Positions 54,746-64,000 of a stretch of 64,000 bases of DNA are shown piece by piece (the stretch's first letter is position 1; each line of letters opens with the position of its first letter). The position numbers and the translations under genes are program-made. The notes beneath the pieces are model-generated. The model was not told the DNA's origin. It did no database searches and worked only from the letters and a program-made list of their open reading frames with translations. The DNA comes from Alloacidobacterium dinghuense (GTDB lineage Bacteria; Acidobacteriota; Terriglobia; Terriglobales; Acidobacteriaceae): assembly GCF_014274465.1 (NCBI RefSeq), contig NZ_CP060394.1:6014001-6078000 (forward strand). The letters run 5' to 3'.

Positions 54746-57700
54746 CTAGAAGGTTAGTTGCAGAGACATCTGAATCTGCCGCGGGCTTCCGATGGCGCGT
54801 GTCGTATATCCGAGGCCGGTTGGGCAGTTAAAGAACGTCCCATTCGGCGGATTTCCAGCCGCGCAGGACGCAGGCGACGGAGCCGCCGGAGTCCCTTGCA
54901 CCGGAAAATCATTGTAGCCTTCGTTTTGTGACACGTTGTCACCGGGAATATCAAAGCTGGTCGTGTTCGTTACGTTGAAGACATCGAAGGTATATCGTGC
55001 CGTGATTCGTTCGCCGATGTTCATCGCTTTGACAAGCGATATATCCGCGCGGCGCTGCCAGGACTGGCGGAAGATATTCCGCTGGCCTGTCGTGAAGTTG
55101 GTTTCAAAGTCATCGCCCGCTGGAATCGCGCCACCCAGGTCTCCCGGACTCAAAAGCGGCAGAGTGAAGCAGGCGCCGTTGAGTGCCGGAGTGCCGAATG
55201 CTCCTGAGTGTCCTGTGTAAGCACGATGTGCATCGCAGCCCGGAGCCAGCGGAACGACAGGATTGGTGATGCCATTGGATGTTCCATAGAAGATGCTGCC
55301 GATCGCGCCTGAGTAGTCGATGACGCTATACGGCTGACCGCTTTGAATGATGGTGATGCCCTGCAGCGCCCATCCGTTGATCACTTTTCCCTTCCAGTTA
55401 TTTTCAGCAACGAATTTCGGCAATTGATAGGAATAGTTGAAGTTGACGACATGGGTGCGGTCAAAGTCCGACGATCCGTATCCGTCCCGCAGATTCAAGG
55501 GATTGTTGCCGTTATAGAAGAGCCCGAGCGCGCTCTGCTCGTCGGTGGCGTGTGAATAGGTATATGAGGCGGCAACTTGCAGGCCGCCGCTCAAGCGCTT
55601 TTCCAAGTGTGCCTGCAGCGCATTGTAGGCGGAGATGCCGGCAGCTTTGTAGGTCTCCGATTCGGAAGAATAACCGATGTACGGTACACGAAGATCGATA
55701 TTGCCGCCCTCATAGGTCCAGAGGAACGGCTGTCCATTCGGAAGTGTCGCCGGTGAACAGGCATAGTAGTCGCACGCGGTCGTTTGCACTGAATACCCGT
55801 AGGTGTATGTCTGCCCGTGAATCGGATTGCTGGGGCTCGCGGTTCCCGCCTGATTGAATGGAACCGGGATGACCTGATGGCGTCCGAGATTCCCGATGTA
55901 GCCAAGATCGATCGCGATATCATTGCGCGGCTGCCACTGCCAATCCAGCGTGTAGTTGATGGTGTAGGGAAGCTTGTTCGCGCGGTTATAGGTGCCAATG
56001 GCAAAGAGCGGAGCTCCATTGACGATCGCCGCCTGATTCGGCAGATATTTTGTGATGTCCGCCGGATTGCCGCTGGGCGGGGTACCGGGCGTAGTGCCCC
56101 AGGGATTCGAGAGGGAAATTGTGCCTGAGCAGGGCGAGATAAATGAAGGAGCGCCAGGACACTGAATCGTGTTCACGAATGGAGGCGACTGTGTCACGCC
56201 GAAGGGACCAGCCGAAACCTCTCCAGCCGCATATCCGGGAGACAAATAAGTAAACAACTCGCCGCGATCGTAATACATGCCCGCCCCTGCCCGAATGACA
56301 ACCTTGCCATCATTTTGCTTTGGCGAATAGGCAAGTCCGATGCGCGGCCCAATTCCCCATTGGCGACCAGTGAGGGTTGTATCGCTTACACCTTTCGTTG
56401 GGAATTGCTTGTTATTCCCGGCCATGATGAATCCATTGGATATGATCTGGTCGGTTGTTTCGTTGTAGGAGTAGAGGTCCGGATCGAAGTTGAAGAGACG
56501 TCCATACTTTTCTGTGAGGCCGCCGTTCCAGTCATAGCGCACGCCAGCAGTGAGGCTGAGATTGGGCAGGATCTGAAACTTGTCCTGCACATAGGTTCCG
56601 GTCTGGTTGGCGCGATAGTAGCGATTGGCATCGCCCAGCATGAGCGATGTAGTCGTAAAGTCGTTATTCTGAAAGCTGATGTTTCCCTGAAGGAAGCCGG
56701 CAAAATTGGCCGATGCGATCATGCCTTTGCCAATGCGATCGTTGCGGATATTGAGCTGTGTATACGCGTAGCTGGCGCCAAAGGTGACCGTGTGCCTTCC
56801 GAGAATCCAGATGGCATTACCGGAAGGCATAATACGGTTCTGAAAAAGCCCGGTAAAAGGAGCCTGGGTAAATGAGCCCGGCCCAATATTCATCGAAGCG
56901 TTGTAGATGTAGCCCGGATTGTTGGGAGAGTTGTTGCCAAAGTTATCGACGATGGATATTCCGGGAAAGTAGGTTGATCCGAAGGTGTTTATGCCTGCGG
57001 TCTGCGCTGTAAAAGGCTGGTCGTTATAGCCGTAGGCCTTTTCACGCAGGAAGCCGATCACTCCGGTGACGCTCAGATTCGGCTTCAGGAAAATCGTGTT
57101 GTTGAGTGAGAAGACCTGGCTGCCAGTGTCGAGATGCTGCTCGAAACCGGGAGTATTGGAATATGCGTAGGGCGCGAGCGTCGGATCATGCTGGTAGTAG
57201 TACTTGAGCGCCAGCGTGTCCTTGGATGTTGCATTCCAGTCCAAGTTTGCTACCGCCTGGTCGGATGTGAAATATGCCGTACCCGGAATCGAAGTGTTGT
57301 CCGGGGTATTGTAGGTCGGTTGCACCCCGGGCGTCGCTGACGGCACTAGAAAGCCACCATTTGGCATTTTGTACTGCATCAGGAACTGGGCCACAGGGCT
57401 GATCATCGTCGGGTTTACATAGTTGGGATCGGCCGGGTTTGCGGATCCTGGGCCATTACAGGGATCGGGATAGGCACTCGTTGGCGCAACCCAGTTGCAA
57501 TTTGCTACATTCGCGAGAGTAGCCGGACTGCGATCATCGGTCAGCCCATACGGTACGGTGAAGCGTGATATGCCTATCTCCTGATCGCTCACGTGCACGT
57601 GCTGATAGGCAAGATAGGCAAAGAGCTTGTCTTTGATAATCGGGCCACCGACGCCGCCGCCAGCAATATAACGATGCAGTTGCGGAACCTTCTCATTTGC

Positions 57701-58654
57701 CGGAATATCGCCATCCTGCTTGAAGAAAAATGGCGCCGCGTTCAGCCAGTCGGTTCCCCGATGGAGATATGCCGTGCCATGGTAGGCGTTGGTTCCGGAA
57801 AGCGTGCTCATGTCGATATGCGCGCCACTCGTCGAGCCCTGTTGGGCGTCATACATGGATGTATTTACGCGTACTTCCTGAATCGTCTCCGGTGCTGGTG
57901 TGGGGAGCGCCTGCCCGATTGCCAGGTAGACGGAGGCGCTGCTCTGTTGCACGCCGCCAGCCATGGCGTTGCCGACCCCCGTGTTGTTCACGACGCGGAA
58001 AGAAGCAACCTGGCTTGTGCTCTTGCCATTGAATAGATTGCTGGCGTCAACCCCATTCAGCAGAAAGCTGTTCGATGTGTCGCGCTGGCCGTTGGCCCAG
58101 ATCGGCGCGTTGCCCAGGCCGCTGTTTGCTCCGGTCCCGCCAGAAATCTCGGCGTTCACTCCGGGCGAAAGAATGGCGAGCCCAGTGAAGCTCCCTGTGG
58201 GCAGGGGAATCGCATCAATCTGGCTTTTATCAAGCACGTAACCATTTGTCGTATCCACTGCATTGAGAAGCGGAGTCTCTGTCACTGTAACTGACGTGGT
58301 GATGGACCCAACCTTCAGCCCTGCATTGACTGAAACCGTACGATCGGCCTGCACCAGGATATTCGGCACATTCTGTGTCTCAAAACCATTGTGAGTAAAT
58401 GTGATGGTATAGGTGCCGATCGGCAGGTTAACGAACTGATAGCCTCCATCATTGTTCGTCTTTATTACGCGAGTAAGTTTGGTCTGGTCTTCAACTGCGG
58501 TAACCGTTACCTCGGCCAGCAACGCGCCTGAGGTATCGCTGACCGTGCCGCTGATGGCGCCGAGAGTCTGCTGCGCCCATACCGGAGGCGTTGGACGCAT
58601 CACAATACTGAAGACAAGACAAACTGCGATCCATTGGAAACTTTTTCTAAGCAT
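54746..58654 (-). CDS. Oar-like TonB-dependent outer-membrane receptor with carboxypeptidase-regulatory-like domain
   Basis: A 1,302-residue outer-membrane protein. After a signal peptide (about 5-28) comes a carboxypeptidase-regulatory-like beta-sandwich (about 32-120; AISGTVSDTSGALLAEVTVT, YQFVNLPIGTYTITFTHNGF). A plug domain with ILLNGVDASN-like segments and a long beta-barrel follow. The barrel ends in MSLQLTF, with a terminal Phe expected by the BAM machinery. Relatives are abundant in Acidobacteria and may take up large carbon or protein substrates; the ligand is unknown. The ATG at 58654 has GAGG upstream; an open frame extends 62 codons further but starts within a non-coding region. 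Confidence 0.88.
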   Translation of the reverse strand: MLRKSFQWIAVCLVFSIVMRPTPPVWAQQTLGAISGTVSDTSGALLAEVTVTAVEDQTKLTRVIKTNNDGGYQFVNLPIGTYTITFTHNGFETQNVPNILVQADRTVSVNAGLKVGSITTSVTVTETPLLNAVDTTNGYVLDKSQIDAIPLPTGSFTGLAILSPGVNAEISGGTGANSGLGNAPIWANGQRDTSNSFLLNGVDASNLFNGKSTSQVASFRVVNNTGVGNAMAGGVQQSSASVYLAIGQALPTPAPETIQEVRVNTSMYDAQQGSTSGAHIDMSTLSGTNAYHGTAYLHRGTDWLNAAPFFFKQDGDIPANEKVPQLHRYIAGGGVGGPIIKDKLFAYLAYQHVHVSDQEIGISRFTVPYGLTDDRSPATLANVANCNWVAPTSAYPDPCNGPGSANPADPNYVNPTMISPVAQFLMQYKMPNGGFLVPSATPGVQPTYNTPDNTSIPGTAYFTSDQAVANLDWNATSKDTLALKYYYQHDPTLAPYAYSNTPGFEQHLDTGSQVFSLNNTIFLKPNLSVTGVIGFLREKAYGYNDQPFTAQTAGINTFGSTYFPGISIVDNFGNNSPNNPGYIYNASMNIGPGSFTQAPFTGLFQNRIMPSGNAIWILGRHTVTFGASYAYTQLNIRNDRIGKGMIASANFAGFLQGNISFQNNDFTTTSLMLGDANRYYRANQTGTYVQDKFQILPNLSLTAGVRYDWNGGLTEKYGRLFNFDPDLYSYNETTDQIISNGFIMAGNNKQFPTKGVSDTTLTGRQWGIGPRIGLAYSPKQNDGKVVIRAGAGMYYDRGELFTYLSPGYAAGEVSAGPFGVTQSPPFVNTIQCPGAPSFISPCSGTISLSNPWGTTPGTPPSGNPADITKYLPNQAAIVNGAPLFAIGTYNRANKLPYTINYTLDWQWQPRNDIAIDLGYIGNLGRHQVIPVPFNQAGTASPSNPIHGQTYTYGYSVQTTACDYYACSPATLPNGQPFLWTYEGGNIDLRVPYIGYSSESETYKAAGISAYNALQAHLEKRLSGGLQVAASYTYSHATDEQSALGLFYNGNNPLNLRDGYGSSDFDRTHVVNFNYSYQLPKFVAENNWKGKVINGWALQGITIIQSGQPYSVIDYSGAIGSIFYGTSNGITNPVVPLAPGCDAHRAYTGHSGAFGTPALNGACFTLPLLSPGDLGGAIPAGDDFETNFTTGQRNIFRQSWQRRADISLVKAMNIGERITARYTFDVFNVTNTTSFDIPGDNVSQNEGYNDFPVQGTPAAPSPASCAAGNPPNGTFFNCPTGLGYTTRAIGSPRQIQMSLQLTF

Positions 58655-59127
58655 ACACTTGGCCTCACAAAAGTTAATGCCTCGGAAAAACACTTTAGCG
58701 AGCAGCCGTTGGCAGCTGATCGCCAGTTTGATCTGTAATGTGAAAACAACTCGACCCCAGAAGTAGAGCAAGCCATGAAAAAAATCGGAACTGGAAAGGT
58801 TGTGTTTTCGAGAGCATAACGCAGACGCGGCACCACCCAAAGAGAAAACACTGGCTCTCTGGCTTACCTGAATGTTGGGAATAAAAAAAAGTTATGTGGA
58901 TGCCTGTTTTCCGCACCGGACTCGTTTCTCTGCAATCACTTAACAGCAAGAACGCGTCGGCGGAACTGGTATTTCTGGCAGGTCACTGGATCGCAAATTG
59001 AAGGTACGATGGTTGTTTCTTTAACCTCGCCCGTCGTATGTTGGCTGGTACATTTTCGAGCGCTCTTTTAACAGTCAGCCATCTTTGACCTTGCCACCAC
59101 CTACCTAACCCCTGAGGAGAGTGCATC
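58655..59127. other. Intergenic region between divergent receptor and phosphoketolase genes
   Basis: About 470 bases that should contain both promoters and a long leader for the receptor gene. No convincing small gene, RNA or repeat is visible. A GAGGAG ribosome site ends the region before the phosphoketolase start. Confidence 0.4.
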
Positions 59128-61530
59128 ATGAGCGAACCCCTTTCGTCCGAATTGCTGGGCAAGATGAACGCCTACTGGCGTGCGGCCAATTACCTCTCTG
59201 TAGGCCAGATCTATCTCAAAGACAATCCCCTGCTTGAACGTCCGTTGTCGATGGATGACATCAAGCCGCGGCTCCTGGGCCATTGGGGAACCACTCCCGG
59301 ATTGAACTTCATCTACGTACATCTCAATCGCATCATCAAGGCACACAACATCAACATGATCTACATCATTGGGCCCGGCCACGGCGGCCCCGGAATCGTG
59401 GCGAATACTTACCTCGAAGGCTCGTACACCGAAATCTACCCGCACATCGAGCAAGGCGAGGACGGCATCAAGCGCCTCTTCCGCCAATTCTCGTGGCCTT
59501 ACGGCATACCCAGCCACGTCGCTCCCGAGACTCCGGGCTCAATCCACGAGGGCGGTGAGTTAGGCTACTCGCTGCTGCACGCTTACGGCGCAGCCCTCGA
59601 CAATCCCGACCTGATCGTCACCTGCATCGTCGGCGATGGAGAAGCGGAAACCGGCCCGTGCGCCACCAGTTGGCATTCAAACAAGTTCCTCAATCCCATC
59701 ACTGACGGGGCCGTGCTGCCCATCCTGCACCTGAACGGCTACAAGATCGCGAACCCAACTGTTCTGTCGCGCATTCCCCAGAGCGAGCTCGAAGCGCTGA
59801 TGCGCGGTTATGGCTACAATCCCTACTTCATCGAGGGCAGCGATCCCACAACCATGCACCAGCAAATGGCTGCCTTGCTGGACAAGGTATACGCCGAGAT
59901 TCGCGCCATCCAGAAAAAGGCCCGTGATGCCAACGACCCAACACGCCCGGCGTGGCCGATGATCGTGATGCGTACGCCCAAAGGTTGGACGGGACCGAAA
60001 GAAGTAGACGGAAAGCCAGTGGAAGGCACGTGGCGAGCGCATCAGGTCCCATTTTCGACAGTGCACGGCAATCCCGGACACCTGAAGCTCCTGGAAGAGT
60101 GGCTCTCCAGCTACAAGCCGCAGGAGCTTTTCGACGAACAGGGTCAATTCCGCGACGAGTTCGCCGAAATCGCCCCGAAGGGCAGATTGCGCATGGGTAT
60201 GAATCCGCATGCCAACGGGGGACTCCTGATGCAACCGCTCGAACTGCCCGACTTCGCCGATTACGAAGTAAAGATCAAGCAGCCGGGTGGAACGGAAGCA
60301 GAAGCCACGCGCGTCCTGGGCTATTTTCTGCGCGATGTGATGAAGGCCAATCTGAAGAACAAAAATTTCCGCGTCTTCGGTCCGGACGAAACAGCGTCGA
60401 ACCGGCTTGATGCTGTCTACGAAGTTGCGGAAAAGCGCTGGATTGCCGAAACGCTGCCGGTAGATGAAAACCTTCAGGCCGATGGCCGCGTGATGGAGAT
60501 CCTCAGCGAGCACATGTGCCAGGGATGGCTCGAAGGCTATCTGCTCACTGGCCGCCACGGCTTTTTCTCCTGCTACGAAGCCTTTATTCACATCATCGAT
60601 TCCATGTTCAACCAGCATGCAAAGTGGCTGAAAGTAACATGCGATATACCATGGCGCAAGCCCATTGCTTCGCTGAATTACCTGCTGAGCTCACATGTAT
60701 GGCGTCAGGACCACAATGGATTCAGCCACCAGGACCCCGGCTTCATCGATCACGTCGCGAACAAAAAAGCGGATGTTGTGCGCATCTATCTGCCGCCCGA
60801 TGCCAACACGCTGCTCTCTGTCGGCAGCCACTGCCTGCGCAGTCAGCATTACGTAAACCTCATCATTGCCGGCAAGCAGCCCGCTCCGGTGTGGCTCACG
60901 ATGGAGCAGGCGATCCGCCACTGCACGGCTGGTCTGGGCGTATGGGACTGGGCAAGCAACGATGACGGCGATCCCGATGTCGTGATGGCGTGCGCCGGTG
61001 ATGTGCCGACGTTGGAGACGCTTGCCGCAGTATCGCTGCTGCGTCAGCACATCCCTGATCTCAAAATTCGCGTCGTGAATGTCGTCGATCTCATGACTCT
61101 GCAGCCTGTCGCCGAGCATCCGCACGGCCTGCCCGATGAAGACTTCGACCGCATGTTCACCAAAGACAAGCCTGTCATCTTTGCGTTCCATGGCTATGCC
61201 ACGCTGATTCACCGCCTGACCTATCGCAGGACGAATCACGGCAGTATCCACGTCCGCGGCTACAAGGAGGAAGGCACGACCACCACTCCATTCGACATGT
61301 GCGTCCTCAATGACATGGACCGCTTTACTCTCGCGCTCGATGCCGTGCGCCGCGTTCCGCGCCTTCGACAGTTAACCGACGAAGCCATGCAGAAATTCAC
61401 CGAGAAGCGCCAGGCGCATAAACTCTACGTCTCGCAATACGGTGAAGACTTACCCGAAGTCCGCAACTGGAGCTGGTCCGGTGGCGGCAAAGGCGCAACG
61501 AGCCAGGACACAGGTGGCGACAACGTATGA
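59128..61530 (+). CDS. xfp: Phosphoketolase (xylulose-5-phosphate/fructose-6-phosphate)
   Basis: Thiamine-diphosphate enzyme that splits xylulose-5-phosphate or fructose-6-phosphate with phosphate to acetyl phosphate and an aldose phosphate. The 800-residue length is standard. Key parts are present: [18 protein letters not shown] near 51, [10 protein letters not shown] near 80, [12 protein letters not shown] near 138, the TPP loop [12 protein letters not shown] near 167, and the C-terminal domain with [23 protein letters not shown] supports the ATG. It overlaps ackA by four bases, forming a direct route to acetate and ATP. Confidence 0.97.
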   Translation: MSEPLSSELLGKMNAYWRAANYLSVGQIYLKDNPLLERPLSMDDIKPRLLGHWGTTPGLNFIYVHLNRIIKAHNINMIYIIGPGHGGPGIVANTYLEGSYTEIYPHIEQGEDGIKRLFRQFSWPYGIPSHVAPETPGSIHEGGELGYSLLHAYGAALDNPDLIVTCIVGDGEAETGPCATSWHSNKFLNPITDGAVLPILHLNGYKIANPTVLSRIPQSELEALMRGYGYNPYFIEGSDPTTMHQQMAALLDKVYAEIRAIQKKARDANDPTRPAWPMIVMRTPKGWTGPKEVDGKPVEGTWRAHQVPFSTVHGNPGHLKLLEEWLSSYKPQELFDEQGQFRDEFAEIAPKGRLRMGMNPHANGGLLMQPLELPDFADYEVKIKQPGGTEAEATRVLGYFLRDVMKANLKNKNFRVFGPDETASNRLDAVYEVAEKRWIAETLPVDENLQADGRVMEILSEHMCQGWLEGYLLTGRHGFFSCYEAFIHIIDSMFNQHAKWLKVTCDIPWRKPIASLNYLLSSHVWRQDHNGFSHQDPGFIDHVANKKADVVRIYLPPDANTLLSVGSHCLRSQHYVNLIIAGKQPAPVWLTMEQAIRHCTAGLGVWDWASNDDGDPDVVMACAGDVPTLETLAAVSLLRQHIPDLKIRVVNVVDLMTLQPVAEHPHGLPDEDFDRMFTKDKPVIFAFHGYATLIHRLTYRRTNHGSIHVRGYKEEGTTTTPFDMCVLNDMDRFTLALDAVRRVPRLRQLTDEAMQKFTEKRQAHKLYVSQYGEDLPEVRNWSWSGGGKGATSQDTGGDNV

Positions 61531-62696
61531 AGCCGATCCTGGTTATCAACAGCGGCTCATCTTCGCTCAAATTTGGCTTGTTCGTCGATCAGGGCGGAGA
61601 TGAGCACCTCGTCGTGCGTGGCAATGCCGATGCCATCGGCAGCGACCGTAGCACGCTGGAGATTTTCGACGAGCAAGGAAACCAAATCTTCAAAGAGACT
61701 CGGTGCCTCGATTCGCAAAAAGAGGCATTGAACTCGATTTCTGAGCAATCCGCTGCGCTTAAACTCGAGCCGCCGATCGCCGTCGGTCATCGTGTCGTGC
61801 ACGGCGGTCCACATCTGGTGACGCACCAGCGAATCACGGCTGAGGTACTGGCAACGCTTCAGCGAGCGGTGCATTTCGCGCCCGTGCACATCCCCGCTGC
61901 TGTTGAGATCATCCGCCATGTTGAAAGAGTCTTTCCGCAATTGCCGCAGTTTGCGTGTTTTGACACGGCCTTCCATCAGACCATGCCGGAAGCCGTTTAC
62001 CGATACCCAATTCCTGAGAAATATTTTGCGGCGGGTGTAAGACGTTTCGGATTTCACGGTTTATCGTACGCATCGATCGTCCACGATCTCGGCAAGGATC
62101 TCCCGTCCAAAGTCGTGATCGCTCATCTCGGCAACGGAGCCAGCCTTGCTGCGATTGCTGATGGCAAGTCGGTTGACACCAGCATGGGCCTCACGCCAAC
62201 CGGTGGCATTCCGATGAGCACGCGGGCGGGCGATCTCGATCCCGGCGTTCCGCTCTTCCTCATTCGCAATCAGAAGCTGGATACGGACGCGCTAGAGACT
62301 CTGCTGAATCACAATTCAGGCCTGAAGGCGCTCGGTGGAACGAATGACATGCGAGAGCTGCAAAAAGCCTCAGATAGCGGAGATAGCAAGGCTGCTCTCG
62401 CCATTGAAATTTTCTGCCGATCGATCGCGAAGACCATCGCATCCTTCGCCGCCGTCCTTGGTGGCCTGGATCTTCTCGTCTTCGCCGGAGGAATCGGTGA
62501 ACACAGTTCCACTGTGCGCGCCAGCGTTTGTGACCGCCTCGGATTCCTGGGAATCGCGCTCGACGCAGCACGCAACAACGCATCTTCAGCTGTGATTTCA
62601 GCTGACTCCAGCAAAGTGCGCGTTCGCGTCATGTCAACCGAAGAAGAAAAACAGATTGCCCGCTATTGCCGCGTATTGCTCCAGGCGCATAGCTAG
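61527..62696 (+). CDS. ackA: Acetate kinase
   Basis: Converts acetyl phosphate and ADP to acetate and ATP. The 389-residue protein has the family N-terminus [29 protein letters not shown] near 86, [11 protein letters not shown] near 149, and [10 protein letters not shown] near 177. The nucleotide site [20 protein letters not shown] and [11 protein letters not shown] follow. It is the second gene of the xfp-ackA operon. Its stop codon shares the CTAG at 62693-62696 with the stop of the convergent next gene. Confidence 0.97.
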   Translation: MKPILVINSGSSSLKFGLFVDQGGDEHLVVRGNADAIGSDRSTLEIFDEQGNQIFKETRCLDSQKEALNSISEQSAALKLEPPIAVGHRVVHGGPHLVTHQRITAEVLATLQRAVHFAPVHIPAAVEIIRHVERVFPQLPQFACFDTAFHQTMPEAVYRYPIPEKYFAAGVRRFGFHGLSYASIVHDLGKDLPSKVVIAHLGNGASLAAIADGKSVDTSMGLTPTGGIPMSTRAGDLDPGVPLFLIRNQKLDTDALETLLNHNSGLKALGGTNDMRELQKASDSGDSKAALAIEIFCRSIAKTIASFAAVLGGLDLLVFAGGIGEHSSTVRASVCDRLGFLGIALDAARNNASSAVISADSSKVRVRVMSTEEEKQIARYCRVLLQAHS

Positions 62697-63856
62697 ATCT
62701 TGATGAAGATCTTTTTTCTGTAGAGAATCAGCGCCGGAATAAAGCACACGGAAACGTAGCATAGAGAATAGAGCAACGACCCAAATGACGGGTCTGGAAC
62801 ATGCGCAAAGATGTGCGAATAGATCACCTGACCCAGCGTATGGTGATTGCTGCCAACATGAACATCAGAGAGAAGCGCCGGCAGTAGTTCAGAGAACACA
62901 TAGACCGCAATCGCATTCGATCCGAAAACAACCCACGGAAACGTCCAGCCACGCCTCCACTGCTTGATTTCAATGAGCCAGTAGCAAATCGACAAGCCAA
63001 GCAGCGACCATCCGGCAGCAAACAGAACGTAGGAACTCGTCCAGAGCTTCTTATTGATCGGGAACCAGTGACCCCAGATCTTTCCCAGGATCAGTCCGGC
63101 AATCGCGGCGGCGAACAGGCCAACGAACTTCGTGGAAGCGCTCTTCTTTGTGCGCAGCCAGATCGCCGTCAGCATGCCCAGCAGCGCCGTCCCGAGCGCA
63201 GGCAGGTTGCTCAGCAGTCCTTCCGGATCACGTGTCCCTTCATAGAGTCGGCCGGGAAAGATATGGCGGTCCAGATACGCAACCCAATTGGCATCCTTGT
63301 CGAGCAACGGAATATCGCGTGTCGGCAATCCATATCCCGGCACCGGCATCCAGCGCATGATGATCCAGTAACTCACGAGCGCAGCGACAAGAACGGTTAC
63401 CAGGGTCGCAACCTTGCTCTTTCCGCGGCTGTACAGATAAATAGCGCTGGCCACCAGCAGGCAGACAGCAAAGCGCTGAAGGACGCCATAGATCCGCAAT
63501 GTGGACAAATGGAAAAAAGGAAAGCCGTTTACGACGAGACCTAAAGCAAACAAAATGACGGAGCGTCGCACAGCATGCGAAAGCAGCGAAGCCTTCGATG
63601 CGCCTTTCGCAAGGCGCGATTCAAAGGAGAAAACCAGAGAAACACCGGCCACGAACAGGAAGGTGGGAAAGACCAGGTCGGTCGGTGTCCATCCGTTCCA
63701 AAGCGCATGTTTAAGAGGCCAGTAGGCGTACCGCTCATCGCCATTGTTGTTAACCAGAATCATGAACGCGATGGTGATACCGCGAAGCACATCGAGGGAA
63801 ATGAGCCGCGTCTGCACACCGGCAACGGAAGGACTTGTAACAGTAGTGGCCGTCAT
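62693..63856 (-). CDS. NagX/HGSNAT-like membrane acyltransferase (DUF5009 type)
   Basis: A 387-residue inner-membrane protein with about 10-11 helices. The N-terminal RLISLDVLRGITIAFMILVN and the GVLQRFAVC segment near 124 are the signature of the heparan-alpha-glucosaminide acetyltransferase-like family; the PTDLVFPTFLFVAGVSLVFS segment near 58 is also typical. Bacterial relatives (often called NagX or YeiB-like) are thought to move acyl groups onto sugars at the membrane. The start is the ATG at 63856. Confidence 0.85.
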   Translation of the reverse strand: MTATTVTSPSVAGVQTRLISLDVLRGITIAFMILVNNNGDERYAYWPLKHALWNGWTPTDLVFPTFLFVAGVSLVFSFESRLAKGASKASLLSHAVRRSVILFALGLVVNGFPFFHLSTLRIYGVLQRFAVCLLVASAIYLYSRGKSKVATLVTVLVAALVSYWIIMRWMPVPGYGLPTRDIPLLDKDANWVAYLDRHIFPGRLYEGTRDPEGLLSNLPALGTALLGMLTAIWLRTKKSASTKFVGLFAAAIAGLILGKIWGHWFPINKKLWTSSYVLFAAGWSLLGLSICYWLIEIKQWRRGWTFPWVVFGSNAIAVYVFSELLPALLSDVHVGSNHHTLGQVIYSHIFAHVPDPSFGSLLYSLCYVSVCFIPALILYRKKIFIKI

Positions 63857-64000
63857 AGTGGATATGACGGCTACTGTAACTCGTTAGAAGAAATTGCGAA
63901 AGTGGGGACCTTAGTTCAACCCGGACGCGCGGGGCCGCGGCTGACGGCGGTCAACCGCCTTGTTTCTTCCGCGAAAATTGAACTGCCTGGTATTCATCGA

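Overview
The window reads as a chromosomal segment of an acidobacterium, probably class Terriglobia (subdivision 1). The evidence is a tandem pair of VWFA-related secreted proteins, a very large carboxypeptidase-regulatory-like/TonB-dependent receptor, a stand-alone acyl-CoA mutase large subunit, DUF1015, and intergenic repeats of the TCATCCTGAGC type. This assignment rests on gene families and style; no rRNA or tRNA gene is present to confirm it. There is no prophage, CRISPR array, insertion sequence or secondary-metabolite cluster, and most of the window is ordinary housekeeping sequence.

Region 1 to 16 kb: end of an SDR oxidoreductase, ada, metK (TTG start), a GT-C-like membrane glycosyltransferase, a RodZ-like HTH membrane protein, an orphan ABC permease with a co-transcribed protein of unknown function, a cysteine-rich unknown protein, glgC, an acyl-CoA mutase large subunit, a divergent uracil-DNA-glycosylase-like protein, a VapBC-type toxin-antitoxin pair and an AIM24 protein.

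Region 16 to 29 kb: a LacI-family relic beside a ROK kinase; ftsQ-ftsA-ftsZ; a transpeptidase-domain penicillin-binding protein; nnr-tsaE; and a compact ethanolamine operon (permease, eutB, eutC) whose permease carries a frameshift in a GC-dinucleotide tract.

Region 28 to 41 kb: a six-gene minus-strand cluster DUF1015, amidase, GerMN, murI, fabI, DUF2278; two VWFA-domain genes; then nei-like glycosylase, secreted carbohydrate-binding protein, secreted GH5 glycosidase and sodium:solute symporter, all on the minus strand.

Region 41 to 55 kb: dnaK behind a probable HspR box (HAIR), a DHA2 multidrug exporter, a methyltransferase with regulatory domain, a decayed alpha/beta hydrolase, beta-carbonic anhydrase, a Tat-exported asparaginase-like Ntn hydrolase, a quinone reductase, a serine beta-lactamase-like hydrolase, then dnaJ, an unknown gene and hspR. 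The hspR gene and the HAIR box, 11 kb apart, fit an HspR-controlled heat-shock regulon.

Region 55 to 64 kb: the Oar-like TonB-dependent receptor, the phosphoketolase-acetate kinase operon (xfp-ackA), and a NagX/HGSNAT-like membrane acyltransferase.

The least understood items are the 7.7 to 9.3 kb pair of unknown proteins, a 56-residue small protein at 41 kb, the unknown gene between dnaJ and hspR, the glycosylase-like protein at 13.5 kb, and the dispersed intergenic repeats. I did not find a convincing new multi-gene defence or biosynthetic system.
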